DNA of 64,000 nt from a virus. Positions 38,650 to 47,473 of this stretch are shown here, piece after piece. The stretch is from IMG/VR virus record IMGVR_UViG_3300046011_004498, positions 1 through 64,000 of that record. One strand, given 5' to 3'. A program made the position numbers and the translations under genes. A model generated the notes under the pieces. The model was not told where the DNA came from. It saw nothing but the letters and a program-made list of their open reading frames with translations, and did no database searches. How positions within the stretch are numbered: the first letter of the stretch is position 1; each line of letters begins with the position of its first letter.

Positions 38650-39174
38650 TTACTCAGCCGAGGCCGAGTTATTCGGACGGGTCAGACCCGCGAACAGCTT
38701 CGAGCGAGCAGGAGCAGAGGCTCCAGCATCGGCAGCTTCTTCTTCCGAGGAAGCTTCAGCAACCACTTCTTCGACTTGCTCTGCTTGGACCGGAGCAACT
38801 TCAGCCGGAGCTTCAGTTTCTTCAGCAGCAGGAACAGCCGACTCCAGAACAACTTCAGCCTTGGGAGCTTCGCTTTGTTCAATAGGAGCACTCGACGCAG
38901 TGACCGAGGTGATGATTCCATCTTCACCACGAGTCGCCCGGAAGGAGATTGCGAAGTGATTGAAGGAAGCATTCACGGTCTTACGAGCGTGAGCAATGAC
39001 AGCCTGACGGATCATGGATTCCGAAACAGTGACCTCAGCAGTCAGACCCTTGGGGGCACGACCCGATGTATATTCAAAATTCAGTTCCCGCAGGAGTCGG
39101 GGCAGTTCAGCAGCAATAGCTGCATTCAACGCTGCTTGGTTCAGCGTGAACGACATAGAGTTCTTGTCGGACAT
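38650..39174 (-). CDS. hypothetical protein with acidic Ala/Glu tail (174 aa)
   Basis: The N-terminal 95 residues form a compact domain (FTLNQAALNAAIAAELPRLLRELNFEYTSGRAPKGLTAEVTVSESMIRQAV...). The rest is a low-complexity Ala/Glu/Val region ending in ARSKLFAGLTRPNNSASAE. The SKLFAGL end is similar to the SSLFAKN end of the nearby SSB-like protein, possibly a shared short interaction motif. Function unknown. Confidence 0.6.
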   Translation of the reverse strand: MSDKNSMSFTLNQAALNAAIAAELPRLLRELNFEYTSGRAPKGLTAEVTVSESMIRQAVIAHARKTVNASFNHFAISFRATRGEDGIITSVTASSAPIEQSEAPKAEVVLESAVPAAEETEAPAEVAPVQAEQVEEVVAEASSEEEAADAGASAPARSKLFAGLTRPNNSASAE

Positions 39175-39184
39175 TTTGGTCTTT

Positions 39185-39592
39185 CTATTGGAAATTTAGT
39201 GCCATTGGTTCGGTCACAGGCACGATGGTTACGCTTACTCGTGGATTGGTTCGGTCCACGCCGCCAAACGCAGCGGAGGTTGAGACAATAATCCCTGTGT
39301 GATCATCGTCAATAGCTTTTGAGTGAGAAAGTGCATCGGAGAAATATTTATCTACGATGGCAATTACATTCATGAGGTCGCATCTGTGACCTGATCCGAC
39401 AAAAAGCTCATAATGTAGATGCACTTTTTCCTGTCGAGGAATCCCCTTCAGTAAAGGTCTAACGATCTCCTCAAACATCACCTTAGTCTTGCTTTGATCT
39501 CGGTGATGCCAGTTCCGGTATCCATTCATGTTTAACGCTAATCTCTTACGAGGCGTTACTTGAATGTAAGTTGGTAAATCTAAAGTCCACAT
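39185..39592 (-). CDS. RusA-like Holliday-junction endonuclease (135 aa)
   Basis: The RusA pattern is visible: a basic N-terminal part (NMNGYRNWHHRDQSKTKVMFEEIVRPLL), then RCDLMNVIAIVDKYFSDALSHSKAIDDDHTGIIVSTSAAF with Asp residues at the D-x-x-N, D-x-x-x-D-L and I-DDD positions that bind metal. Such enzymes resolve branched replication intermediates before packaging. It lies next to SSB and Sak4-like genes, consistent with a recombination module. The sequence is divergent, so confidence is moderate. Confidence 0.65.
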   Translation of the reverse strand: MWTLDLPTYIQVTPRKRLALNMNGYRNWHHRDQSKTKVMFEEIVRPLLKGIPRQEKVHLHYELFVGSGHRCDLMNVIAIVDKYFSDALSHSKAIDDDHTGIIVSTSAAFGGVDRTNPRVSVTIVPVTEPMALNFQ

Positions 39593-39598
39593 ACAGGA

Positions 39599-39626
39599 AG
39601 GCCCCTGACTGGTTGGTCAGGGGCCT
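39599..39626. terminator. hairpin terminator after the SSB gene
   Basis: AGGCCCCTGAC-tggttg-GTCAGGGGCCT is an 11-bp perfect stem between the SSB-like and RusA-like genes. The U-run is poor, so it may be only partly effective. Confidence 0.6.
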
Positions 39627-39633
39627 CTGTAGT

Positions 39634-40395
39634 TTAGTTTTTCGCAAAGAGCGAGGACTTAGGTTTTTCAGCTGCACCAGAAGCCTTCGGAGCACCGTCC
39701 GTCGCCTTGGACGAGCCAGCACCCTTACGCTTGTTGTAAACCGTCCCACGGTGCTTCTCAGCCCATTCCTCGATGAACTTGGGCTCGACAGCCTTGTCAT
39801 CCTTCGTGGCACGTCTGATTTCGCCCACAGTGGCACGAGTTTCCGGGTGGAAGGATTTGACAATCTCGTTGATGGTACGATCTTCGTCAGTGTCTTCGTA
39901 GACCGGCTTACCGTCCTTGACCCTGTCGGTCTTCTTCGTCTTGGGCTCAGTAGCTTTACGCAGAGCGATAGAAGCCTTGGCACCTGTCAGGTCCGTCAGA
40001 ACGTCACGAGCTTGACGAATCTTCTTCTTGTCTTCGTAGCTCCAGACTTCGATCTGGCGTTCTTCAGTTTCCTGATCTTCCAGTTCACTGCCGGTAGCAG
40101 TCAGGCAGAGTTCGTTAATGGTAACGAAGCCCGGCATTTGCTGCTTCTTGCCATCACGTTCAAAGAAGTTTTCACCCTTCGAGTTCGTAATGTAGATGGT
40201 TTCCTCATACTCTTCACCATCAATCATAGCGATGATGGTGATGTATTGAGCACCAGAGTCAGACTTGCCAGCAAAGGCAAGCTTGATATCGATGTTTTCA
40301 TAGACATCAGTATCAAAGAACTTACGACCACCACCGAGACGGTCTTCGGCTTCTTCCAGACCTTTAGTGGTCAGGTTTGAAAACAGTTTACCCAT
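39634..40395 (-). CDS. putative single-stranded DNA-binding protein (253 aa), N4 gp45 position
   Basis: The N-terminal 110 residues are beta-rich (YENIDIKLAFAGKSDSGAQYITIIAMIDGEEYEETIYITNSKGENFF), compatible with an OB-fold. The C-terminal half is charged and low in complexity with a short SSLFAKN end. Size and neighbours (Sak4-like ATPase, primase-helicase) fit N4 gp45, the phage SSB that also activates late transcription by host RNA polymerase. Codons are GC-rich relative to neighbours, suggesting high expression. No diagnostic catalytic motif exists, so the call is by position and fold. Confidence 0.6.
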   Translation of the reverse strand: MGKLFSNLTTKGLEEAEDRLGGGRKFFDTDVYENIDIKLAFAGKSDSGAQYITIIAMIDGEEYEETIYITNSKGENFFERDGKKQQMPGFVTINELCLTATGSELEDQETEERQIEVWSYEDKKKIRQARDVLTDLTGAKASIALRKATEPKTKKTDRVKDGKPVYEDTDEDRTINEIVKSFHPETRATVGEIRRATKDDKAVEPKFIEEWAEKHRGTVYNKRKGAGSSKATDGAPKASGAAEKPKSSLFAKN

Positions 40396-40406
40396 GAGGG
40401 TTTCCT

Positions 40407-41150
40407 TTACTTCTTATAGTAGCTGGTGACGTGATTCATCAGCAGCTGTACGTCATTATCCATGAAGGTTTGGTTCAAGTTGAACATCTTCATGGGTGCG
40501 CGAATGCGCTCACCGAGGGTCTTCGGAGTAAGTCTCGTTTGGAACACATACTTAAATCCGTTGGCCCGATCCTCATCGGTGATATGGAGAAGGTTCTGAT
40601 CGTAATCAGGATTCACCACGAGGTCTTTGATGGACATTCTCTTGGTAGAGACCACCAATGAGAAGTAAGCTTCGATGCCTTGGTTCTTGAGAGAACCTTT
40701 AACAGGCACCGATGTCGTCACCACGCCTGCATCATCGATACTGCTGAGGGTGTGGGCTAGGAAGACGACTGGGATATGCAGCAGAGCAACTTTCTCCTGC
40801 ATAATCTTCTTGAAATACTGAGCGAACTCAGCCCAAGCCTGTTGTCCATTAGAAGCACCAAACACATCATGGCTTTCTTTCATATCAAGAAGGAAAGTTA
40901 GTGTGTCCAAGATGACGCCCTTAGGACCATCAGGATCGTTTTGATGCTCGATAGCATAATCAAGCATCTCGAAGATGTGGTTAGGCTCCGTGATGTGTAA
41001 TTCACGGAAGCTACTGGGGAACGGAAGTTCCTTGTTCTCTGCGTTTCCGTAGAGCCAGCGATCCTGATCAACGATCTCTGCAAGAGAAGCAGACTTCCCT
41101 GTAGAAGATGCACCTGAGATCAGGACACCGAACCTATTACCATTAGCCAT
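40407..41150 (-). CDS. Sak4-like RecA-fold ATPase (247 aa)
   Basis: A P-loop GASSTGKS (residues 13-20) and Walker B GVILDTLTFLL (about 77-87) define a RecA-type NTPase. The pattern FQTRLTPKTLGERIRAP near the end suits the Sak4/AAA_24 single-strand annealing group. These proteins act with a phage SSB in recombination, and the SSB-like gene lies directly downstream. An alternative is a general replication ATPase as in N4 gp44. Confidence 0.75.
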   Translation of the reverse strand: MANGNRFGVLISGASSTGKSASLAEIVDQDRWLYGNAENKELPFPSSFRELHITEPNHIFEMLDYAIEHQNDPDGPKGVILDTLTFLLDMKESHDVFGASNGQQAWAEFAQYFKKIMQEKVALLHIPVVFLAHTLSSIDDAGVVTTSVPVKGSLKNQGIEAYFSLVVSTKRMSIKDLVVNPDYDQNLLHITDEDRANGFKYVFQTRLTPKTLGERIRAPMKMFNLNQTFMDNDVQLLMNHVTSYYKK

Positions 41151-41194
41151 TATGGCTCCTGTTATGAGAGAGGTTCAATAAAGAAGCTCTATTG

Positions 41195-43372
41195 TTACGC
41201 CTGTTCATCATATCGTTTGGCAACAGATACCAAAACAGTACGACGAAGTTCGTCTTCATCAAGAGGATCAGTGAGCTTCTTGTTAAAGTCTAGAGTTCTA
41301 GCTTCTACTTCGTTATAAGTGATCCCGTTATCTACGAGAGCCATAGCAAAGCGCAGCATCATGTTGTTTCGATTACCGTCAGAGATTTTGACAGCAAACC
41401 AACCTTCCAGCTTATCCATGCTGGTTAGTTTTTGACGCATTCGTTTATGGTCTTCGTTCCTAGAAGTTTGAGGAATGAAGTCGAGTGCATCAATGATCTG
41501 CGTATCAGGCCCATCATTGTAATGATAAGCGCCATCAAAGGTTTCCCATTTACGGGCTCTTTGATTGGCTCCACGATCACTCTCAAATGGAAGCCAGTCC
41601 ATGAAAGCATTCATGAACTTCTTGTAGTCTTCTTGGTCTAACTCAAGATGATAGTTGATAGGGAAGATCATACGGAAACGATGTTCACCTTCATGATCAT
41701 GGCTCTTTGTTGTGTAGAGCATGAACTTATAGTTCTCAAGCAGCATAGCCGCAGAGTCAACGCTGATACCCCCATCAATATCAATAACAATCATGTTAAA
41801 GCCGGGGATAATATTCTTATCTTGGCGATGACCTTCCTGTTTATCACCTGCAACTAACTGGTGATTGAGGAAATGCAGGTTAGGTGCTTGGGTCATACGA
41901 TGAAGATCAGCAAAAGCAGCTGTCTCATTCATATAACGATAGGCATAATCATCAGACCAAGAGAGAATGAGCTCGTTGAGATCAGTCTCCTTGAGTTTCT
42001 TACCAGAGAAGAACTCAACACCATCTGCGTAGGTCTTCTTAATAACCATGTGGTTCTTGTAACCCCATGCAATAGCAAGATTCATCATCTCATTGCGTTG
42101 GCTACCAGACCTTCCATAGAAGGGATTGTTCTCCATAATATCGACATGGGTTACTTCGCCTTCGACACTGGCAACATATTTTGCCAGACGAGCATAAGGC
42201 TTTTCCCTGTTCAGGATTTTCTGAAAGCTTTCACCACTTTCCTGCACCAGCAGGATAGCTGGGAGGAGGTGTTCATCGATATCGACCTCAGATGCCTCAT
42301 CAACGAAAGCATAGGCTCCAGCGAGCTTGAGAGCCCTGAAATAGCGGTGGCTAATCTCAGCCTTCTTGATCTCGTCATGGTCAGGGAGAGTGCGTGCTTC
42401 GGCTTCACAAGCAAGCTTGTATTCCATCAGCTTAACGCCAACCATGTAGGGTACTTCGATCTTCCAACCATAGAGACCGGAGTCAGCAAGGCTTTCAAAC
42501 TTGGAAGCCCACTGTCGAATGACAGAGCTGTTAGTGGGATTGATCAGACGTTTAAATACTTCTTCGGCATCTTGATCTTCCGGGTTGTCGGCAATGCCCA
42601 TTGCGAACAAGCATCTACGACCGTATCCGGTTTCAAGAAAACTATAGAAGTCAGCTTCTGTTGTCCCACCATCAAAAAGCTTAGACGGTGTGCCAAACAT
42701 GAGAAGATTGGTTGGTGTACGTCCCTCAAGCTCCTCTCCGCGCACGTTCTCAGCAGTGTTCTTCGTGAGTTTGGGTTTAACCATTCCCTGATCGTAAAGT
42801 TCCAGGAATAGATTGAGGAGTTCAGCGTTTCCAAGAAGGTTTGAACCAATCTCATCGATTTGGAGGTTGATCGAGCCTCCTTTGCCAATGAGTAGCTTCT
42901 GTCTAAGCTGCTTAACAGCTGGTACTGTACCGCTATCGAAGGTGAAGGGATAAACACCAAGGGATTTATATTCCTTTTTGATCTTCTCGAACTCTTCGTC
43001 CTCGTCAGTGGAAAGACGAATGGCTCTTTCACGAGCCAAGTCCCACATACTTCTGTCAGCAATGACAGGAAGTGTTTCCTCGACAAAAGCTTTCTTGAAA
43101 GGTCCGAGAATAGATTGCTCCATAATAAAGATGGAGTGGCCCTTACCATAACCAGATGAAGCTAAGAGAAGCCCATACAGATTAACCGGGATTTCACCCC
43201 GGTCTTGAGTAAGCAAAGCAGCACCCATGCAGGATGCAACTTTGGAAACAAAGTAAGCTACTTCAGTGTGAAAGAAGGGCCGGTCTTGGTTTTGGGTCTG
43301 ATTACAGAGTAGGTCAGTCAACTCTGTAATTACGGGGTGATGGACTACCCCTGTTAGATCATACTTGTTCAT
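41195..43372 (-). CDS. helicase-primase: N-terminal P-loop ATPase, C-terminal AEP-type primase (725 aa)
   Basis: The N-terminal half has Walker A ASSGYGKGH (about residues 74-82), an INLQIDEIGS Walker B-like motif and an arginine-rich segment (FLETGYGRRCLFAMG). This is similar to DUF3987-type phage helicases. The C-terminal part has archaeo-eukaryotic primase motifs: VIDIDGG (about 526-532), TTKSHDHEGEHRFRMIFPI, and ARKWETFDGAYHY. It lies in the slot of N4 gp43. ATG 43372 follows AAGGACC; a longer frame to 43417 lacks a good site. The usual primase-before-helicase order is reversed. Confidence 0.75.
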   Translation of the reverse strand: MNKYDLTGVVHHPVITELTDLLCNQTQNQDRPFFHTEVAYFVSKVASCMGAALLTQDRGEIPVNLYGLLLASSGYGKGHSIFIMEQSILGPFKKAFVEETLPVIADRSMWDLARERAIRLSTDEDEEFEKIKKEYKSLGVYPFTFDSGTVPAVKQLRQKLLIGKGGSINLQIDEIGSNLLGNAELLNLFLELYDQGMVKPKLTKNTAENVRGEELEGRTPTNLLMFGTPSKLFDGGTTEADFYSFLETGYGRRCLFAMGIADNPEDQDAEEVFKRLINPTNSSVIRQWASKFESLADSGLYGWKIEVPYMVGVKLMEYKLACEAEARTLPDHDEIKKAEISHRYFRALKLAGAYAFVDEASEVDIDEHLLPAILLVQESGESFQKILNREKPYARLAKYVASVEGEVTHVDIMENNPFYGRSGSQRNEMMNLAIAWGYKNHMVIKKTYADGVEFFSGKKLKETDLNELILSWSDDYAYRYMNETAAFADLHRMTQAPNLHFLNHQLVAGDKQEGHRQDKNIIPGFNMIVIDIDGGISVDSAAMLLENYKFMLYTTKSHDHEGEHRFRMIFPINYHLELDQEDYKKFMNAFMDWLPFESDRGANQRARKWETFDGAYHYNDGPDTQIIDALDFIPQTSRNEDHKRMRQKLTSMDKLEGWFAVKISDGNRNNMMLRFAMALVDNGITYNEVEARTLDFNKKLTDPLDEDELRRTVLVSVAKRYDEQA

Positions 43373-44339
43373 AACGGTCCTTCTGTTTGCAAATATCGAA
43401 GGCGTCACAATAGCCACAGGCTTTTGGTGCTCCCTCGACGGTGATTACGACACCTTTGCCTTTCTCCATAAGCATCTTGTTGGCTTCAACAGGATCAGAG
43501 AAGTTTTTAGTGGCACGTCCACCTGATGTTACTTTGGTGGAGTCGGAGTAGTATTTGTATATTGGCGGGTCCATCCACAGGTCTTCTCTTGAGCACTCAG
43601 GAATGTCTTCTTCTGGGGCATCCATGAATGTGACAAGATCAGTTAGACGTTTTCTGATTAGAGCCTCAACCTGCTCATCGTTAAGTAGTTGAAACTCTTT
43701 GGAATCGAAACGCTTCTCAGGATAGTTAGGGTCTTGGTTTGCCCTAAAGCCTTGCCAATCAGTGAAGACAAAGTTGATCTGACCAATAGGGTCAGTAACT
43801 TTATCTGGGTTGAGCCACTTATAGATAGAAAGTTGCTCAATGTAGTCTTTGTCCTTGGTTCCTTTCATATATGAAAAGACACCTGTGGACTTGGTATCTT
43901 GAGCTCGACCATCGGCAACTTGGTCAAACTTACCTGTGATGTTCCAACCCTCGAACTCACGACGAGCTCGTTGCTCGAAGTACAGGTAGATGCCGTCAGG
44001 ATTGGCAGCACACTCCTCAGGAGTGGGATTAATCATCATCTGCTTCTGGATATGCTCGGGGATACCAAGCTTGGTCAGAGCGGCGTTACGACGGGTTTCA
44101 TCGAGCCAAACAGCTTCAATAGCATCATGGATGGCTCCACCAAGAGCAGAAGCCATTAGATCAGCTACATCTATAGACTTCATATCTTTGTTCACTCTCT
44201 TACCGAGAATGTACTTTTTCAATGGTTTGATCAGTGAAGAAGCAGAGATAGTCTTAGGTGTGTTGTCGTAGTCATAGTTGTCGTTCAACAACCAAACAGC
44301 GATTAACAATGGAACATTGTAGTTGTTGGTTACGTTCAT
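43359..44339 (-). CDS. Cas4/RecB-like PD-(D/E)XK exonuclease (326 aa)
   Basis: The nuclease signature reads ITGKFDQVADGRAQDTKST (the G-x-x-D and D-x-K elements) followed by YIEQLSIYKWL (the Q-x-x-x-Y motif). The C-terminus has CGYCDAFDICKQ, which with another Cys could hold an iron-sulfur cluster as in Cas4. Such nucleases resect DNA ends for recombination. The ATG overlaps the previous stop, and the stop overlaps the primase start by 14 nt. Confidence 0.75.
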   Translation of the reverse strand: MNVTNNYNVPLLIAVWLLNDNYDYDNTPKTISASSLIKPLKKYILGKRVNKDMKSIDVADLMASALGGAIHDAIEAVWLDETRRNAALTKLGIPEHIQKQMMINPTPEECAANPDGIYLYFEQRARREFEGWNITGKFDQVADGRAQDTKSTGVFSYMKGTKDKDYIEQLSIYKWLNPDKVTDPIGQINFVFTDWQGFRANQDPNYPEKRFDSKEFQLLNDEQVEALIRKRLTDLVTFMDAPEEDIPECSREDLWMDPPIYKYYSDSTKVTSGGRATKNFSDPVEANKMLMEKGKGVVITVEGAPKACGYCDAFDICKQKDRYEQV

Positions 44340-44665
44340 TATGGAAACATCATTTCAAGAGTTGCAGGGTCCATACCATGTGTGTCTGGACTTTCCTGAA
44401 TAGCACGACATTCACCTGCAAGAGCTACATAAGCAGCTCCATCAATGTAATCGTCTTCACGAAATGAACCCCCTTCTGCCCTAGCTAATTTAAGGAAGAA
44501 CATGAACATCCATCCCTGATATTCAGTGATAGCGTTCTGTGGGAATGCTGCATTGAAGATGGCTACGGTCTTAGCCATAGCCCTTTCTTTATCTGTGTCA
44601 CGTTCAGAAGAACGCTCACGCATAGTGGCAGCGGCCTTCTCAAGAAGGTCTGGAGCTTCAAGCAT
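44339..44665 (-). CDS. DUF6378-like protein (108 aa)
   Basis: The block WMFMFFLKLARAEGGSFREDDYIDGAAYVALAGECRAI matches the pattern of DUF6378, a common small phage protein of unknown function often near nucleotide-metabolism or replication genes. The N-terminus is a charged helix. It overlaps the nuclease gene by 1 nt, so the two are coupled. Confidence 0.7.
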   Translation of the reverse strand: MLEAPDLLEKAAATMRERSSERDTDKERAMAKTVAIFNAAFPQNAITEYQGWMFMFFLKLARAEGGSFREDDYIDGAAYVALAGECRAIQESPDTHGMDPATLEMMFP

Positions 44666-44685
44666 GGTAGATTTCTCACATAGAA

Positions 44686-44713
44686 AAGGGGTCAGGAAAT
44701 GCCCTGACCCCTT
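44686..44713 (-). terminator. terminator before the DUF6378-like gene
   Basis: AAGGGGTCAGG pairs perfectly with CCTGACCCCTT across a six-base loop. The minus strand continues TTCTATG. It closes the fibre cassette transcript upstream of DUF6378. Confidence 0.75.
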
Positions 44714-44771
44714 GGTCGGTTGACCTTTATGGCTGAGTTTTGGTGTGCTGAAAAGCCACTAGGGTTAGGGT

Positions 44772-44793
44772 CTAGAGGGGCATTACCCCCTAG
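44772..44793. other. small hairpin after the second fibre gene
   Basis: CTAGaGGGG-cattac-CCCCTAG follows the stop of the 44808-46634 gene on the minus strand. The U-run lies on the plus side (ATTTT). Together with 44686-44713 it isolates the fibre cassette. Confidence 0.45.
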
Positions 44794-44807
44794 ATTTTGG
44801 TCAAGAT

Positions 44808-46634
44808 TTAACTGGTTTGATACCAGCCACTTAAACGAACGGAACGACCAGTTGCGATGATGGTGGTACGGTCCATTTTTGTAATACGAAGTAAGTTGGA
44901 CCCACCAGAAATTTTACCCATCACTTCAAAGCCAACAGCGTATTCTTCACCAAAGCCCATACCAAAGGTAGCTGCGGTGAATGGAAGTGTTGCGTTGAGT
45001 GATCCTGTACCTGTTCCAGCATCTGTAATGCTGATCACAATGGACCACATGACTAGCTTTCCAATTCTAAAATAGGAAAGACTGGATGTGTAAGAAGTAA
45101 GAGCTCCTGAAGTAGAAACTACAACAGGAACATGGGTAGTTACTGGTGTAACAACAACAAAGTCAGTGACGGCAGCTGTTCCCGAACCAGTGAAGTACGG
45201 AACTTTGTTTGCTGCTGAAGTTAGGCCAGCAATGGCAGCTAAATCTGCGTCATAAGCTTGGACGTTGGTTCCAATAGTAAGACCTAACGTAGTACGTGCT
45301 GCCGCAGCATCTGCGTCATCAAGCAGTGATCTACCAAAGGAAGTAAATGTTGCTAGAGCAGCTGTTCCTGAGCCAGTGAAATAAGGTAAACGATCGGCAG
45401 CAGAAGTTAATCCAGCAATAGCAGTAAGCTCTAAGTCATAAGCTTGGATGTGTGTTCCAATTACTAGACTATCAAGTTCAGATTCAGCAGTAGTGAGTCT
45501 GGAGTTAATGCCTGTGTAGAGAACACCCATGTCATCTGCATAAGCGGCACAAGCAGCCTCTGAAGCGGCAGAGTTAGTTTCTGAAATACCTGCGTTAGTC
45601 TCAGAAGTGGCAGCATTGGTTTCCGAGGTAGCTGCATTGCTTTCAGAGATTAATGCACCAGCTTGAGCGGCTTCTGCTGCGAGTTTATCCAGATTAGTCT
45701 GGATAGCATCAGCAGCTGTGGCAAGCTTATCAAGATTGGTCTGAATAGCATCTAGAGCCGTCTGAGCAGCTGCTGCTTCAGTAGCAATTCTATCCAGTTC
45801 AACCTGTGCAGCAGAAACAAGAGTAGTATCTCTTGCTGCTTGAGCTACTGTTTTAGCACTTAAAGCATCATTACGATGATCTTCTGTGTCTCCAGCAACA
45901 GCTAAAACCTCAGAAGATAAAATTGTAAGATCAGCTTGAAGAGCAACAACTTCATCTCTAGCTGCAACTGCATCAACAGCAGCTGCGGTAGCTGTTACAG
46001 TTGCTGCCTCCACACCTACTAGATGACTAGCTGCTGTAGCGGCACTAGCAGCTGCGTTGGTTCTAGCAGTTTCAGCAAGAACACGTTGTTGGGTAGCAGT
46101 GATTACAGCTGCTTGAATAAGTGCATATTGAGTATCTGCTTCTTCCTTAATGAGGATTACAGATGCAGCAATTAAATCTGTGGCATCACGAGCAGCAACA
46201 GCTTCTAGTGCATTTAATGCAGCAGCGTCAGCGTACCCACTAGCTGTGTTAGAGTAGTTGAATGCTTGGGTGCGAAAGCCAGCAGCCGCTAGAGCCTCGC
46301 TAGAGGCGGCAGCGGCAGCGGCTTGAGCTTCGGCAACACCATCCTGTCCCTCAGGAGAGAGATCGCCTGCATCTCCTTTAAGAGATTCAAGCCATTGAGA
46401 GAGAGTTCCTACAAAGCCATCTTGCACAGCGAGTTCGTATGCACTCAAGCCATGGTAAGGGAACCCGAGTAAATCAAGGTCCAGATAACCGAACTGAATA
46501 GGTTCAGCATCTACACCAAAGACTAATGGTCCTTGCAGACCAATAGTGGACCTTTCGTCGAGTACGACGCTAAGTTCACCAATTTCTGCAACTTCGAGAC
46601 TAAGGTCTAGCTCGGTAAGCTGAATATTGATCAT
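44808..46634 (-). CDS. second tail fibre protein (608 aa)
   Basis: Residues about 90-360 are Ala/Glu/Thr/Ser coiled coil, including near-identical [10 protein letters not shown] units and repeated [18 protein letters not shown]. Two copies of a fibre repeat follow ([33 protein letters not shown] and [33 protein letters not shown]). The last 110 residues ([31 protein letters not shown]...) look like a receptor-binding tip of the type seen in prophage fibres. It is unusual for a fibre gene to lie within the replication module. Confidence 0.8.
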   Translation of the reverse strand: MINIQLTELDLSLEVAEIGELSVVLDERSTIGLQGPLVFGVDAEPIQFGYLDLDLLGFPYHGLSAYELAVQDGFVGTLSQWLESLKGDAGDLSPEGQDGVAEAQAAAAAASSEALAAAGFRTQAFNYSNTASGYADAAALNALEAVAARDATDLIAASVILIKEEADTQYALIQAAVITATQQRVLAETARTNAAASAATAASHLVGVEAATVTATAAAVDAVAARDEVVALQADLTILSSEVLAVAGDTEDHRNDALSAKTVAQAARDTTLVSAAQVELDRIATEAAAAQTALDAIQTNLDKLATAADAIQTNLDKLAAEAAQAGALISESNAATSETNAATSETNAGISETNSAASEAACAAYADDMGVLYTGINSRLTTAESELDSLVIGTHIQAYDLELTAIAGLTSAADRLPYFTGSGTAALATFTSFGRSLLDDADAAAARTTLGLTIGTNVQAYDADLAAIAGLTSAANKVPYFTGSGTAAVTDFVVVTPVTTHVPVVVSTSGALTSYTSSLSYFRIGKLVMWSIVISITDAGTGTGSLNATLPFTAATFGMGFGEEYAVGFEVMGKISGGSNLLRITKMDRTTIIATGRSVRLSGWYQTS

Positions 46635-46972
46635 TAGTCTTGTGTCGGTCCAGCTTTGATAAGAACACGAAGAGTCTTAGTTCTAATTCTACGTCCTTGA
46701 TTAGAAGAGAATAGAACATCGAACTCAGCGATACCTAAAGGCCATTCGTCTGTATCGTTGCTGGATAGAATGAACTCTCTTGGCCCAAGCCAAGCTAAAG
46801 TCAGATCATCAATCAGGCCTTCTGACGTAAGATTTCCTTCTCTACGAATCTGAGAGAGAGGCTGCCAAGAACTGAAGTAGTTTTCTGCAACACTTTGAGG
46901 CAGAGTCATAACTGCTTCAAATGTGGAACCCCGAGCAAACTCAGGGATATTGTCTTGGATTGGAGCGGACAT
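46634..46972 (-). CDS. fibre-associated adaptor-like protein (112 aa)
   Basis: [38 protein letters not shown]...[32 protein letters not shown] resembles small beta-sandwich proteins placed before fibre genes in prophages. The stop overlaps the fibre start by 1 nt. Two in-frame starts lie upstream (ATG 46999, GTG 47005). 46972 is preferred because the domain begins just after it, although its ribosome-binding site is weak. Confidence 0.6.
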   Translation of the reverse strand: MSAPIQDNIPEFARGSTFEAVMTLPQSVAENYFSSWQPLSQIRREGNLTSEGLIDDLTLAWLGPREFILSSNDTDEWPLGIAEFDVLFSSNQGRRIRTKTLRVLIKAGPTQD

Positions 46973-47026
46973 GGTATTAATCCCGATCAGGAAAGCCATA
47001 TTCACTTAATCTATCAGAAGAAAGAA

Positions 47027-47056
47027 AAACAGCCCCCTCAAGAGAGGAGGCTGTTT
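47027..47056 (-). terminator. terminator between 47081-47473 and the fibre cassette
   Basis: AAACAGCC pairs with GGCTGTTT, with an inner CCTC/GAGG pairing. On the minus strand it continues TTCTTTCTTC. It insulates the fibre cassette from the polymerase transcript. Confidence 0.7.
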
Positions 47057-47080
47057 CCTTTAGTCATTCTGACCTGATGT

Positions 47081-47473
47081 TTATTCCTGAGGAGCAACAT
47101 CAGCAGTAGCGACATCATCAACCGGAATGGTTTCAACAGTTTCGCTGTTTAGTTCAGACAGGTCCGATTCCGCACTAATAGTTTCGGTAGTGGGTTCAAC
47201 AAGCTGTTCAGCGAGTTGAGTGCCACGAACGAACTCTTCTTCCGTACAGCCATTAGGCGTCAGGCAGAAGACGTTCTCGACAACAAGATCAGTGAAATCA
47301 ACTTCTTGGGCGTTGACCATAGAAGCTGCTCCTTGTTGGATCATATCCAGCACAGCAGCAGTGATGTTCAGATTGTTGAGCGACGAGATGGTGTTGAATC
47401 GCGTAACCAGTCGGCCTTGATCAATGACCGAGATGGAGGCCATGAAGAAGAATTTGGTAGTTTGATCAGTCAT
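47081..47473 (-). CDS. hypothetical protein with acidic tail (130 aa)
   Basis: The N-terminal 85 residues (FFFMASISVIDQGRLVTRFNTISSLNNLNITAAVLDMIQQG...FTDLVVENVFCLTPNGCTEEEF) form a compact alpha/beta domain. The tail is Thr/Glu/Asp-rich. It overlaps the DNA polymerase gene by 4 nt (ATGA), implying coupling and perhaps a replication role. No family is recognised. Confidence 0.6.
   Translation of the reverse strand: MTDQTTKFFFMASISVIDQGRLVTRFNTISSLNNLNITAAVLDMIQQGAASMVNAQEVDFTDLVVENVFCLTPNGCTEEEFVRGTQLAEQLVEPTTETISAESDLSELNSETVETIPVDDVATADVAPQE

Noticed and set aside
41861-42811. 316-codon plus-strand frame opposite the primase-helicase
   Set aside because: Antisense to a gene with clear motifs; no ribosome-binding site and no recognised domain.
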